Below, piece after piece: positions 26,895 to 39,012 of a DNA stretch of 64,000 nucleotides. The position numbers and the translations under genes were made by a program. Each line of letters begins with the position of its first letter. Position 1 is the stretch's first letter. The notes below the pieces were generated by a model. That model was not told the origin of the DNA. It made no database searches and was given only the letters and a program-made list of their open reading frames with translations. This DNA is from Candidatus Helicobacter avicola (GTDB lineage Bacteria > Campylobacterota > Campylobacteria > Campylobacterales > Helicobacteraceae). Location: NCBI GenBank assembly GCA_019112865.1, contig DXIN01000042.1, forward strand, positions 34,559-98,558, read 5' to 3'.

Positions 26895-27959
26895 CTAGTC
26901 TTTAGTTTCCGTTGGCTTTTTTGCAGATTCTTTTTCTTTTGGCTTAACTTCCTTAGGCTTATCTTGCGCTTTGATTTCTTTTGGTGTTTGGGATTTTTCT
27001 AGTGTGGCATTAGGAGATTTTTCAGCTTGCTTTTTATCTTTTTTTCGATCGTTTTTTGCCTTTTCTTTCGCTGCTTTTGCCTTTTTGCGCTCCTTAAATT
27101 GCGTCAAAATCTCCTTAGTAGGATCATCGCTATAATGCTGATATTCTGAATACTGCCACACAATATGCGGATCTGGGAGCAAGCACACGCGCGTTTGGTC
27201 TTTGTCCTCGTAATCAATCTTGCTTAGCAAATCGCGTGCGACATTAAGTCTAGCGCGTTTTTTGTCATTAGTATTGACAACTACCCATGGGCAAAAATGT
27301 GTGTGAGTGCGCGCAAACATCTTTTCAAATGCTTCGGTGTATTCATTCCAAAGCCCTAGAGATTTGTCATCAACAGGGCTTAGTTTCCACATACGCAATG
27401 GATCGGTCTTGCGGCGCAAGATTCTACGTTTTTGCTCCTCTTTACCCACATCAAGAAAGTATTTGAAAATCATTGTGCCACTAGCGATAATCATATGCTC
27501 AAGATTAGCCACTTGCGTGATAAATTCCTTATACTGCTCTTGGGTGCAAAAACCCATCACTTTCTCCACACCTGCGCGATTATACCAGCTTCTGTCATAA
27601 AAAACGATTTCTCCTCCACTTGGCAATGTGGAAATGTAACGTTTGAAATACCATTCCGTGCTTTCTGTGTCTGTAGGCTTTGAGAGTGCCACGGTGCGAC
27701 AACCCCTAGGATTTAGGTGCTGGGTTAGAGCTTTTATCGTGCCACCCTTCCCTGCTGCATCTCGCCCTTCAAAGATAATCATTATCTTTTTTTTATATTT
27801 TTTCACCCAATTTTGTAACTTACAAAGCTCTATGTGAAGCTTTTGTAGCTCTTCTTCATAAAAAGATTCCTTCATTCTGCCGGATTTCTTTTTATACACT
27901 TCCTTAATATCCATACTATTCTCTGGACGAATCACAAGCTGTTGCTTTGTTTTTGACAT
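26895..27959 (-). CDS. ppk2: Polyphosphate kinase 2
   Basis: About 354 residues from the ATG at 27959, which has GGAGG six bases upstream; the GTG two codons earlier would overlap that site. PPK2 transfers phosphate between polyphosphate and nucleotides. Walker A-like GRDAAGKGGTIKAL near residue 65, the Walker B-like FYDRSWYNRAGVEKVMG and the lid KRRILRRKTDPLRMWKLSP are visible. The C-terminal 60-70 residues are a Lys/Glu-rich, Pro-containing tail (KPKEVKPKEKESAKK) not found in the catalytic core; probably disordered. Converges with the tRNA two bases away. Confidence 0.93.
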   Translation of the reverse strand: MSKTKQQLVIRPENSMDIKEVYKKKSGRMKESFYEEELQKLHIELCKLQNWVKKYKKKIMIIFEGRDAAGKGGTIKALTQHLNPRGCRTVALSKPTDTESTEWYFKRYISTLPSGGEIVFYDRSWYNRAGVEKVMGFCTQEQYKEFITQVANLEHMIIASGTMIFKYFLDVGKEEQKRRILRRKTDPLRMWKLSPVDDKSLGLWNEYTEAFEKMFARTHTHFCPWVVVNTNDKKRARLNVARDLLSKIDYEDKDQTRVCLLPDPHIVWQYSEYQHYSDDPTKEILTQFKERKKAKAAKEKAKNDRKKDKKQAEKSPNATLEKSQTPKEIKAQDKPKEVKPKEKESAKKPTETKD

Positions 27960-28065
27960 CGGCACCCTCCTAAAATTTAGATTATCCTTTGAGCATAGTA
28001 GATTTTATATTAATAAATGCTAAAATGCCAAAAACTACAAATAAAAATACCCAAAAGGTGCTGTT

Positions 28066-28743
28066 ATGAAACATACCATTTCCTTTTTGCTCATCGGCAT
28101 AGATTCAGTGAGTGCCATCACACTTCTCCAATCATTTACGCAAAAAAGCGGTATAAGCTTAGAATCTCAAGGCTTTTTTGTCAAAGCCACACATTCGCAT
28201 AAAGCCACCTTGGAAGCATTTGTGCGTGAAGTAAATGCATTTTTTGGGGCTAAATTCGTCCTAAGCAAATCTCTCGCCCAAACCGCTATCACACTTCTCA
28301 AATCCACGCACCAAAAACTAAGCACCGCAGAAAGCTGCACGGGTGGATTGTTGGGCTATGAATTTACACAAATTAGCGGTGCGTCTGAAGTGTTTTTGGG
28401 TGGTGTGATAAGCTATGATAATAGTATCAAAGAATCTTGGCTAGGCGTAGATTCACAAGATTTACAAAGCTTTGGTGCGGTAAGTGAGGTAGTCGTCTCA
28501 CAAATGTGCAAGGGGATTTTGCACCTAAGTGGCGCGGACTTTGCCCTTGCTACAAGCGGTATAGCTGGACCTAGTGGTGGAAGTGCGCAAAAACCTGTGG
28601 GGCTTGTGTATATCGGTGTGCAACATCGAGGCGAGGTGGCGAAGGTGGAGCGACATATATTTAGTGGCAATCGCAAAAGTGTGCAAAAACAAGCCGCCCA
28701 AACCGCGATATTGATGCTGATACGAGAGATTCTAGAATCCTAG
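28066..28743 (+). CDS. CinA C-terminal domain protein (PncC-like) with extra N-terminus
   Basis: 225 residues. From about residue 80 to the end it matches the CinA/PncC domain (STAESCTGGLLGYEF, GGVISYDNSIKESWLGV, ATSGIAGPSGGS, GLVYIGV), which deamidates NMN to NaMN. The first about 75 residues are an additional domain with no motif I recognise. No strong ribosome site; TGCTAAAAT near 28018 may be an extended -10. Confidence 0.8.
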   Translation: MKHTISFLLIGIDSVSAITLLQSFTQKSGISLESQGFFVKATHSHKATLEAFVREVNAFFGAKFVLSKSLAQTAITLLKSTHQKLSTAESCTGGLLGYEFTQISGASEVFLGGVISYDNSIKESWLGVDSQDLQSFGAVSEVVVSQMCKGILHLSGADFALATSGIAGPSGGSAQKPVGLVYIGVQHRGEVAKVERHIFSGNRKSVQKQAAQTAILMLIREILES

Positions 28744-28793
28744 TATCTTGCGCGAGAGACGGATTTCTAGATTTATAAAAACACAAGCTAAAG

Positions 28794-30170
28794 CTACTGC
28801 TCCTCCACAAAACTGATACTAAGCTCCAAAATCTCTGGGTGCTTGGCGATGAAGTCATTGATTTCTTTGAGTGAGAGATGAGAGATTTTGGCAATATCTT
28901 TTTTGTGATTATTAAGTGGCAGATTGCGCATATAGTTCATAAGCTTGGCATCTAGTCGCTGCGAGAGTGTCTCTTCACCAAGTGGCTCGCTACCAAGTAT
29001 GAAAGCCTTAGCAGCATCTAACTCCTCTTGAGTGATACCATGCTGGATAAATTCCCTCATCACTTCTTGCACAACCTTAAGTGCCTTGTCTTTAGAATCT
29101 AGCCCTGTTTGTAAATACCCCACGCCATAATTGACCACATCACTCCCACCTATGATACTAAAATATGCGCTGTATGCAAGCCCACGCTTGACGCGCACCT
29201 CCTCCATTATACGAGAACCAAACCCCGATGATCCTAGCACGAAGCTCATCACTTTTGTTTTGTAATTTTCTTTAATCTTTGCGTCAAATGGTGAGGCAAA
29301 GTGTATGTAAGCTTGTTGAGTTTGTTTGTGAGCAACGATTTCTTTTGGGGTGGTGCGAGGCTTGATTTGAGGCTTGGTGGGCTTAGTGCCTAGAGGCAAA
29401 AAACTTAGCTCTCTTGCTAATTGCTCTTTGAGCTCTTGAATCTCCATATCTCCACCTGCCACAATGATAAGGCGATTGAGTGCAAGATTTTGGCTTAAAT
29501 ACTGCTCAATATCTCCCAAGGTTATAGAATCTATGCTCTCTTCATTCCCCATACTGGGATATTCCATAGGGGTATTTTCAAAAAATATGGCATTGAGGTT
29601 GGTGCGTGCGACATAATCAAAATCATTTTCTTTGCGCAAAATCGTGGCTTTTGTGATTTCTTTAACCTTTGTGAGGCTCTCTTGTGTCGTATTAGGACTT
29701 TTAAGTAAATCCACCAAACACGCAAGTGCAAAATCCTGATGCTCACGCAAAAACGAAATATCAAGGCTTAGGGTTTGCGCACCTGTGCCTACATCAAGCG
29801 TGATGGCTTTAGATTCTAATTTATCAGCAAAGGCGATATTGCCCAATGTGCGCGTGCCTTCATTGAGTATTGCCGAAGCGAGATTGGCAAGCCCTGCCTT
29901 TGCTTCCTTAGCATTTTTGGGATTTGGCAGAGAATCTTTGGCGTTGATTGCATCATAAATACTTCCACCTCCTTCAAACACAAGCTCGATTTTACCCACT
30001 GGGATCAAATCACTTTGCTCAAAGATAAGCGGCACATTCACACCATTAATCTGCACATATTCCACAGCAGAATCTTCATATTCTATGTAATTATTGCTTT
30101 TTAACACCATATACAAACCTCCAATAAAAATCAAAAACCCCAAAATGCCGATGTAAAGCTTCTTTGACAT
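28794..30170 (-). CDS. M16-family protein without zinc motif
   Basis: About 458 residues from the second of two adjacent ATGs (30170), which has the better spacing to AGGAG. An N-terminal membrane anchor (residues 4-24) is followed by M16 domains. The position where active M16 peptidases carry HXXEH (GLAHxxEHxLFxGT) here reads GLANLASAILNEGTR, so the metal ligands are absent and the protein is probably a non-catalytic subunit. The C-terminal part keeps RVKRGLAYSAYFSIIGG. Same order as H. pylori HP0655-HP0657 (bamA, mqnC, M16). Confidence 0.85.
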   Translation of the reverse strand: MSKKLYIGILGFLIFIGGLYMVLKSNNYIEYEDSAVEYVQINGVNVPLIFEQSDLIPVGKIELVFEGGGSIYDAINAKDSLPNPKNAKEAKAGLANLASAILNEGTRTLGNIAFADKLESKAITLDVGTGAQTLSLDISFLREHQDFALACLVDLLKSPNTTQESLTKVKEITKATILRKENDFDYVARTNLNAIFFENTPMEYPSMGNEESIDSITLGDIEQYLSQNLALNRLIIVAGGDMEIQELKEQLARELSFLPLGTKPTKPQIKPRTTPKEIVAHKQTQQAYIHFASPFDAKIKENYKTKVMSFVLGSSGFGSRIMEEVRVKRGLAYSAYFSIIGGSDVVNYGVGYLQTGLDSKDKALKVVQEVMREFIQHGITQEELDAAKAFILGSEPLGEETLSQRLDAKLMNYMRNLPLNNHKKDIAKISHLSLKEINDFIAKHPEILELSISFVEEQ

Positions 30171-30179
30171 CATAGCTCC

Positions 30180-31250
30180 TTAGTAATGTTGTAAAATCTC
30201 ATATGCCGTGTTGCGCTTGGCAGGGTGGTAACCTAAGTCTTTGATAAGCGCAATCATCTCTTGTTCATTCATAGAATGGCTCGCTCCTGCAGAGGAGACG
30301 ACATTTTCTTCCATCATCGTGCTACCTAGGTCGTTTGCCCCAAATAATAGAGCTAACTGCCCGATATACGATCCTTGCGTTACCCAAGAGCTTTGGATAT
30401 TGGTAAAATTATCAAGATAGATTCTGCTGCACGCCAAAAGACGCAAATATCGATGTGAGCTTGCACAGCGAATGTCTGGAAACTCCTCTTTAAGCGGAGT
30501 GTTGTTTGGCTGAAAGCTCCAGAGGATAAACGCCCTAAAGCCGTGGTATTTGTCTTGGAGATTGCGCAGTGCCTCCCAATGTGCCACGATGTCTTCATCA
30601 GATTCTACGCTGCCAAACATCATTGTCGCCGTGCCCTTCATACCGATTTTGTGCGCTTCCTCATGCACTTCTAGCCACTCGCGTGTATCAAGTTTTTTGG
30701 GGGCGATAATATCACGCACCCTATCGCTTAAAATCTCTGCGCCAGCACCCGGTATCGAGCTAAGTCCTGCAGCCTGCAATCGCCTCAATACTTCGGGGAT
30801 TGTGAGCTTTGAAACCTTGGCAATATAGTTTATCTCAATGGCTGAAAAGCCGTGGATAGTGATTTGTGGGTATTTTTGGTGGATATGACGCACGAGATCC
30901 TCATACCATTCTATCGTGAGCTTGGGGTGCACACCACCTTGGAAGAGAATCTGCGTGCCACCAATGGCGATAAGCTCCTCAATCTTAGCATCAATTTCAT
31001 CAAAGCTTAGTATATACACACCCTCCTCGTTTATGCGCCGCTTAAACGCACAAAATTTACAATCCACCCAGCAAATGTTGGTGTAGTTGATATTTCTATC
31101 CACCACAAAAGTGATGGTTTTGGTTGGGTGGAGTGTATCACGAATTTGTGTAGCGCGTATGCCCAAATCCTTTAGCGAAGCGTTTTTCATCAAATCCAAA
31201 ATCTCTGCATTGCTCACACGCTTTTGTGTGAGTATTGGTGTGTTGCTCAT
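30180..31250 (-). CDS. mqnC: Dehypoxanthine futalosine cyclase (radical SAM)
   Basis: 356 residues. Radical SAM enzyme that forms the ring of cyclic dehypoxanthine futalosine in menaquinone synthesis. Cluster motif CWVDCKFCAF near residue 60, then GVHPKLTIEWYEDL, GFSAIEINYIAKV, and GAGAEILSDRVRDIIAP. Lies between bamA and the M16 gene. Pairs with mqnE at 1641-2729. Confidence 0.94.
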   Translation of the reverse strand: MSNTPILTQKRVSNAEILDLMKNASLKDLGIRATQIRDTLHPTKTITFVVDRNINYTNICWVDCKFCAFKRRINEEGVYILSFDEIDAKIEELIAIGGTQILFQGGVHPKLTIEWYEDLVRHIHQKYPQITIHGFSAIEINYIAKVSKLTIPEVLRRLQAAGLSSIPGAGAEILSDRVRDIIAPKKLDTREWLEVHEEAHKIGMKGTATMMFGSVESDEDIVAHWEALRNLQDKYHGFRAFILWSFQPNNTPLKEEFPDIRCASSHRYLRLLACSRIYLDNFTNIQSSWVTQGSYIGQLALLFGANDLGSTMMEENVVSSAGASHSMNEQEMIALIKDLGYHPAKRNTAYEILQHY

Positions 31251-31273
31251 ACTACCTCCTTATTTAGCAGAAT

Positions 31274-33559
31274 CTAAAATCTCGTTCCCATAGTAAATTC
31301 AAACGATGAAGTGTAGTCGTTTGGTCCGGGATTAATCGCTTGCGGGAAGACAAGCACCAGCGGTCCGATAGGGCTTACCCACTCTATGGCTAATCCCCAT
31401 GATTGACGCATTGTCTCATTGATAGAATCTATGCCTATCATACCATAATCATAAAAAACAGCTACACGCATTTGGGCTTTTTCTAGGATTCCATAGCTTA
31501 GCTCCACGGAGTTTGTCATCATATAGTTACCACCCACGCGGATACCTTGCGGATAGCTACTTGTGTAATAACGCGGTGTGAGGGAGCTAATCTGATAGCC
31601 CCGCACGCTCGTGATACCACCCATATAAAATTTGCTTGTAATAGGTGTGTAGCCCTGGTCGATGATCATACCTGCCTGCATTTTGTAGCGCGCGATCAAA
31701 TCCAGTCCTATGAGGCTTTTTAGGTGCTTATAGCCTGCAAATTTTCCATAGATTTTGGTGTATCTTTCCTCACCACCGAGCCCAGCGTATTCGACATATG
31801 CCGAGGCGATAATACCATTTTTGGGGAAGTAGTAATCATCGGTATTGTCAAAATAAATACTTGGGCTAAGCGCGCTTTTTAGCGGTGCATCAAGCGGAGT
31901 TACGCCATTTTTGTAAGTTTCTTGAAAATACTGCTCATAAGCATTCCCTGTGGCTTCTTGATAGAATCCTAAGATTCTCGTGGTGCTAAGTGTGTAGCCC
32001 AAAGAGACTCTAAAAGTATCGGTGATGAGGCGTCCGAAATTTACACTTCCACCGATAGTCTGCTCACGATAATCCCAGTTCCAATATGTCGAGACAAAGG
32101 CACTTACAGATTCACTATATTCAGAATCCAAAATGCGTGGGTTGGTAAGCGTGAGGTTAAAGAGCTGCCTACGATATGACCAATCCACATATAGCTGTCC
32201 GCTATGTCCCGTCCCAAAGAGATTGCGCTCCCTAATGGAGGCATTGACCATCAGCCTATCATAGCTCCCATACCCAAACCCAAACATCAACTCACCAGTG
32301 CGCGCCTCCTCGACATTGACAAGCAAATCCATAGAATCTTCGCTTACCCTTCTCTCCTCAATCTCGACTTTATTAAAATACCCCAAACGTTTGAGGGCAT
32401 TCTCGGATCGACGAAGCTGGGAGAGCGAGTATTCATCGCCGGGTGCTAGGAGAACCTCACGGCGGATAATTTTGTCTGCTGTGCGAGTATTACCCGTGAT
32501 AATAACATCATTAATCCTTACCTTTTGCCCTATTTGCACATAATAGATGACCTTGACTTCAGAATCTGCAGTGTTTTTGTCCAAGTCCGGCGATACACGC
32601 GTAAAGGCATAGCCCAAATCCGCGACTTCTTGCTTGATAATCTCCATATCCGCGCGCAAATTTTCGATATTAAAATACTCTTTTTTCTGAATCTTGAGCT
32701 TTTTTAGGATCTTTTCTTCAGGGATTACTGGGGTTTGTAGCACGACTTTGACATCGGCAATCTTATAACGATCGCCCTCCTCTATCTTGTAATACAACTG
32801 GGCACTATAATTGTTAAAATCTGCTTCCAAAAATGCCGGAGACACATTAGCATCTAAAAACCCCTTACGCATATAGGCGTCTTGGATTCTCGCACTATCA
32901 AATTCTAGGTCATTGAGCTTGAGTTTGCCGTCATTGCGTCCCCAAAGCCACCCGGCAAATTGCTTCTCTCTGTTGGCGGCAAGCTCTTGGACTTCACTCA
33001 CGCTAAGCTTTTCTCGCCCCTCATAGTATGCTTTAGTAATCACGATATTTTCGCCTTGATTGACATTAAGCGTGATTGCATACGCACCATCACTGCCCAC
33101 AGATGTAATTTCCTCTTGTATAACACTACCATAGTAGCCTTGGTATTCTAAAATCGTCTTGATGATAAGCTTTGCGCGCTCAAGCTTGACCTCATCGTAG
33201 CTATCACCCTTTTTGATACCAATCTGGCTGTATAAAGTCTCTTTTTCTTGCTCACTACCATAGCCTTTGATTTCGACACTTGCAATCTTAGGACGTTGCT
33301 TGAAGTGAAAAGTCAAAACTCCACCATCAAAAGTCGCATAAATATCCTCAAAATATCCTTGCTTAAAAAATGCGATAATTGCTTCATCAACCTTATCTAC
33401 ATTGAGCGTATCGCCGGGTTTTAGCCTTGAGATTTCAGCAGCGAGGGTATCGGATATAGAGGTGCTACCCTCATAATGTATCGTAGTAATCTGCGCAGTA
33501 TGGACAATCCCAACACATAGCACAAATGACAAAAAAAGTAATTTTAGGTATCTCTTCAT
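31274..33559 (-). CDS. bamA: Outer-membrane protein assembly factor BamA
   Basis: 761 residues. Signal peptide 1-21 (VHTAQITT). Five POTRA domains fill about residues 22-430. A 16-strand barrel follows, with GGITSVRGYQ (the VRGF/Y motif of loop 6) near residue 660 and a C-terminal Phe ending GTRF. Inserts beta-barrel proteins; its lipoprotein partner BamD is at 49959-50600. Minus-strand -10 lies at 33620-33625, about 60 bases upstream. The ribosome site is weak. Confidence 0.95.
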   Translation of the reverse strand: MKRYLKLLFLSFVLCVGIVHTAQITTIHYEGSTSISDTLAAEISRLKPGDTLNVDKVDEAIIAFFKQGYFEDIYATFDGGVLTFHFKQRPKIASVEIKGYGSEQEKETLYSQIGIKKGDSYDEVKLERAKLIIKTILEYQGYYGSVIQEEITSVGSDGAYAITLNVNQGENIVITKAYYEGREKLSVSEVQELAANREKQFAGWLWGRNDGKLKLNDLEFDSARIQDAYMRKGFLDANVSPAFLEADFNNYSAQLYYKIEEGDRYKIADVKVVLQTPVIPEEKILKKLKIQKKEYFNIENLRADMEIIKQEVADLGYAFTRVSPDLDKNTADSEVKVIYYVQIGQKVRINDVIITGNTRTADKIIRREVLLAPGDEYSLSQLRRSENALKRLGYFNKVEIEERRVSEDSMDLLVNVEEARTGELMFGFGYGSYDRLMVNASIRERNLFGTGHSGQLYVDWSYRRQLFNLTLTNPRILDSEYSESVSAFVSTYWNWDYREQTIGGSVNFGRLITDTFRVSLGYTLSTTRILGFYQEATGNAYEQYFQETYKNGVTPLDAPLKSALSPSIYFDNTDDYYFPKNGIIASAYVEYAGLGGEERYTKIYGKFAGYKHLKSLIGLDLIARYKMQAGMIIDQGYTPITSKFYMGGITSVRGYQISSLTPRYYTSSYPQGIRVGGNYMMTNSVELSYGILEKAQMRVAVFYDYGMIGIDSINETMRQSWGLAIEWVSPIGPLVLVFPQAINPGPNDYTSSFEFTMGTRF

Positions 33560-33619
33560 ACGATTTTGTTTAGGTCTTTCTTATTTAAATTCTCTCAAGG
33601 TTTGCACAAATAAGGGGCA

Positions 33620-33625
33620 ATTATA
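33620..33625 (-). promoter_or_regulatory. -10 element for the bamA operon
   Basis: TATAAT on the minus strand within CAAGTATAATTGCCCC, giving a roughly 55-base leader before bamA. TTTGTT 17 bases upstream is an imperfect -35. Confidence 0.55.
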
Positions 33626-33714
33626 CTTGAAAAATAGTAAAAAACAAATGTTTTGCGTAAATTGTTTCATAATGTGCCATACATTCCTGAAATTTCACTG
33701 AAATTTCGTGTGTC

Positions 33715-33746
33715 TTGACTTGACAACTAAAAAAATGCGATATAAT
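33715..33746 (+). promoter_or_regulatory. gdhA promoter with doubled -35-like box
   Basis: TTGACTTGACA gives two overlapping -35-like boxes (33715 and 33720), and TATAAT is at 33741-33746. Spacers are 20 and 15 bases, so neither is ideal. A leader of about 100 bases separates it from the gdhA ATG; nothing else is recognised in the rest of this gap. Confidence 0.6.
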
Positions 33747-33827
33747 CCAAGAGCTTGCTCTCCGACATAATACAATAATTAGGTTTTGGATTTCTACTTA
33801 TCATATTATAGAGGTGGGACAAGCTGA

Positions 33828-35950
<2,123 letters not shown>

Positions 35951-35968
35951 ACAAATCTCCCTATGGGG

Positions 35969-37903
35969 CTATCTCCCCATGCTCAATAAACGATAGCTCA
36001 TCGCCATTTTTTCCACCCCCTCACGGATAATCCCCACTGCCCGCACATAAAAGTTCCCAATCTCATCACTGGGCAGATGTAGCGCACTCACCATAAGATT
36101 ATGCAATATATGCCCCACACTGCCCTCAAAGAGCAAGCCCACAAAGGCGTTTTTTGCACTCATTTTGAGGCTAAAGTGATGAATACGATCAATAAGAGCG
36201 AAAAGCTCTCTTTTGCTACACGCCCGCACACCCAAAAGTGCCAAAAACTCCTCTTTATACGCAAGCACCTCGCCTAGCCCCACATCGCCATAAGCTTCAA
36301 ACACCTGTGTATAATCCGTGCTACAATGGGCTTTGATAGATTCTATAGCCCTTTGTTTTTCGCCCTTGCCAAGCTCTCGCAGACTAAATGCACTCACATC
36401 ACACGCCCTCGTACCCTGTATATACGCACCCTCGCCGAGATTTAGCACCAAACGCGGGGTAAATGCCTTGATACACCGCTCCATACTCCTCGCACTAAGG
36501 CTAAAGAGCGCGTCGGAATACACGCTGGATTCTCTATTGCCCTGCACTTTGAAGGCATTAGGAGGGATTTGGGGAGTCTCCTCGCCATAAAAGGAGTTTT
36601 TAGCATGCTTTGCCTTGCCCTCGATATAGCCACAATCAAGCCCACATATCAGCACTTCCTCGCCCAAAAGTGCTGCTAGCGCAAAGCCAGCATTGCCCAC
36701 ATAGGGCGCACTAAACTCCACCACGCTTCTTCCCCCAAACAAATACGCTCCTGCACTCCCACCGCGCATAAACACATACGCTTCTTTGGCAAGGGCTAGA
36801 GCCTCGGGCTGCACCACACTCCCACAAAGCAAAGTCGTATCACCCAATGGAGCTTCTTTTAACACATCTTTGAGATAAGAAATACGTTCAATCTCAATTT
36901 GAAAATCTGGCTCTATGCCATAGGCTTTGAGCGGTTTGATCGCTGTGCCACAAGAGAAAATTAGCATATTATTAGCATTTGCCTTAATAAAAGGCAAGAG
37001 TAAATCCAAGCTCACACCATTACCCACCACACAAATGGGAATATCTACGCGTTCTGGCAAATGCAACACCGGATAGTGCTTATCGAGATTATCTAGTGTA
37101 TTTCGCACGCCTATCATCTCATCATCAAAGCTCCCCCAACCTCGCGAATTGACTCTATAAGCCTCATGGACGACTTCTCGTGCATTAGCAACCTTGGGGC
37201 TTTCGTATAAAAATAGCTCAAGGCGCAAAAAATTATTCGTAATCTTACGCGAAGCAAAATAAGTGTGGATAAACTCTTGATGGATTAAATCTTTGACAAA
37301 AATATAGCACGCACGCTCACTCACACGCTCAAAAAGCAGGGCAAAATCCACAAAATACAGCATAATGCGTAGCATATCGAGATATTCCTCAAAGAGTAGG
37401 AGAGAATGAAAATACACGCCCCGCTCTAAAAGCAGCTGCAAAAAAATCCCCCCAAGTGTGCCAAAAAATGTCGAACTTGGGAGAAAATCACTAGGAAGAT
37501 GATAGGATTTGCTCCCACCGCTTTCTTGCATAAGTGTGATAATCTTATTGCAGATAGAGGCAGTCAGCGGGATTTTGTCCTCATCAAGCTTTTGGAGCGT
37601 GAGATGATTGGTATGCACGAGAAATTGGGGGTTGTTCATAGGGGATTGAGCGAGAGCTAAATGCGTGGCAATCATCGTGCTTTCACCACTTGTGGGATAG
37701 ACAAGGGCATTATCCTGAAGATTTAGGATATTAAGACCAGTGGAGTCAAAGACAAGGTTGTGGGTTATAGGAGGCTTGCTAAGCTCGGCAAAAAGCGTGG
37801 GATTTAGGGATTTAAAAAACTCCATATTGCGCACAAAGCACGCGCTCATATATGAATCTAGCACCCCAAGATTGTTAGAGCGCAAAATCTGTGTAAGATT
37901 CAT
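35969..37903 (-). CDS. Maf/DUF115 motility-associated glycosyltransferase
   Basis: About 644 residues from the ATG at 37903, with AGG 7 bases upstream; a GTG seven codons before is the alternative. The central DUF115 (MptE-like) domain is visible at about 300-480: PICVVGNGVSLDLLLPF, IFSCGTAIKPLKAYGIEPDF, NAGFALAALLGEEVLICGLDCGY. Members add pseudaminic or legionaminic acid to flagellin and are needed for motility in Helicobacter and Campylobacter; the sugar cannot be told from sequence. It is cotranscribed with bioD by position only. Confidence 0.85.
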   Translation of the reverse strand: MNLTQILRSNNLGVLDSYMSACFVRNMEFFKSLNPTLFAELSKPPITHNLVFDSTGLNILNLQDNALVYPTSGESTMIATHLALAQSPMNNPQFLVHTNHLTLQKLDEDKIPLTASICNKIITLMQESGGSKSYHLPSDFLPSSTFFGTLGGIFLQLLLERGVYFHSLLLFEEYLDMLRIMLYFVDFALLFERVSERACYIFVKDLIHQEFIHTYFASRKITNNFLRLELFLYESPKVANAREVVHEAYRVNSRGWGSFDDEMIGVRNTLDNLDKHYPVLHLPERVDIPICVVGNGVSLDLLLPFIKANANNMLIFSCGTAIKPLKAYGIEPDFQIEIERISYLKDVLKEAPLGDTTLLCGSVVQPEALALAKEAYVFMRGGSAGAYLFGGRSVVEFSAPYVGNAGFALAALLGEEVLICGLDCGYIEGKAKHAKNSFYGEETPQIPPNAFKVQGNRESSVYSDALFSLSARSMERCIKAFTPRLVLNLGEGAYIQGTRACDVSAFSLRELGKGEKQRAIESIKAHCSTDYTQVFEAYGDVGLGEVLAYKEEFLALLGVRACSKRELFALIDRIHHFSLKMSAKNAFVGLLFEGSVGHILHNLMVSALHLPSDEIGNFYVRAVGIIREGVEKMAMSYRLLSMGR

Positions 37904-37945
37904 CGCCAAGCCTACATCACACACATTCTATATGTGCTAGAGATT

Positions 37946-39007
37946 CTATAAGACTTCTGCCCTGCCATTTTGCATCACAACCAAATCTTCGATACGCACA
38001 CCAAACTCGCCACCTAGGTAGATTCCGGGTTCGATAGAAAACACCATACCATCTTGTATGATTTCCTCGCTTCGTGAGGAGATACGCGGTAACTCGTGTA
38101 TATCTAAGCCCACGCCATGTCCTGTGCTATGCACAAAATACTTACCATAACCACTAGATTCTATCACTTCGCGTGCTAGAGCATCAATCTCTCGTGCGCG
38201 CATACCCGACCTAGCCTTAGAGATTGCCCTCTCTTGCGCCTTTAGCACAATATCATAGATTTTTTGCTGCTTGGGGGATTTGAATCTCTGATTTTTGCTA
38301 AAGTCCATATCAGAATGCACACTCGCAGTGCGTGTCCTATCCGAACAATAACGTTGGTATTTAATCCCCGCATCAAAGAGCAAAAGATCGTGTTTTTTGC
38401 ACACAATCTTAGCACAAGGCAGGGCGTGAGGCTTGGCTCCTGTGGCATTAAGCCCCACGATTGGGTTAAAACTCAAGTCATACGCGCCCTTGTAGCTCAA
38501 AAACATCGTGGCATAAAAGTGCAAATCCCTCTCACTCAACGCCTTGCCTTTTTGCACCGCTTTGCGCACGAAGCGCGCAAACTCTTTAAAAGCCTGTTTG
38601 TTGAGTTTTTGGGATTTTTTAATCAATTCGATTTGAGAATCTGTCTTGATAATGCGCAAATTTTGGTGAAAATTTGGCACAGGGAGCAATTCGCATTTGA
38701 GCTTTTGGGCGTGGGTGGCGAGATTGTCATAAAACTCCACACAAATTTCACTAGGATTGAAAGTGAGTTTTGTAACTCCTTGTGTAGCAAGAAGTGTGGC
38801 AAAGGAGTTAAACAAATCACTAGATTCTATCACTTCGACATTTTTTCGCACACTTTGCTTGGCTTCTAGGCTGTAACGAGAATCTGTGATAAAAAAACAT
38901 TGCTCCTGTATGCGTAGCACGATGGCATTATCACAGCTAAAGCCACATTCATAATACTGCGCGTTTTCATCACGCACAATGTAGGGCAAAGAGCTATCAA
39001 AGTGCAT
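37946..39007 (-). CDS. pepQ: Xaa-Pro peptidase (M24)
   Basis: 353 residues. Metallopeptidase of the pita-bread fold. Metal ligands are seen in LLLFDAGIKYQRYCSDRTRT (two Asp), STGHGVGLDIHE (His) and GMVFSIEPGIYL plus GVRIEDL (two Glu). The N-terminal non-catalytic domain fills residues 1-125. aroQ ends 5 bases upstream; the pair is the same as in H. pylori. Confidence 0.92.
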   Translation of the reverse strand: MHFDSSLPYIVRDENAQYYECGFSCDNAIVLRIQEQCFFITDSRYSLEAKQSVRKNVEVIESSDLFNSFATLLATQGVTKLTFNPSEICVEFYDNLATHAQKLKCELLPVPNFHQNLRIIKTDSQIELIKKSQKLNKQAFKEFARFVRKAVQKGKALSERDLHFYATMFLSYKGAYDLSFNPIVGLNATGAKPHALPCAKIVCKKHDLLLFDAGIKYQRYCSDRTRTASVHSDMDFSKNQRFKSPKQQKIYDIVLKAQERAISKARSGMRAREIDALAREVIESSGYGKYFVHSTGHGVGLDIHELPRISSRSEEIIQDGMVFSIEPGIYLGGEFGVRIEDLVVMQNGRAEVL

Positions 39008-39012
39008 AATGC

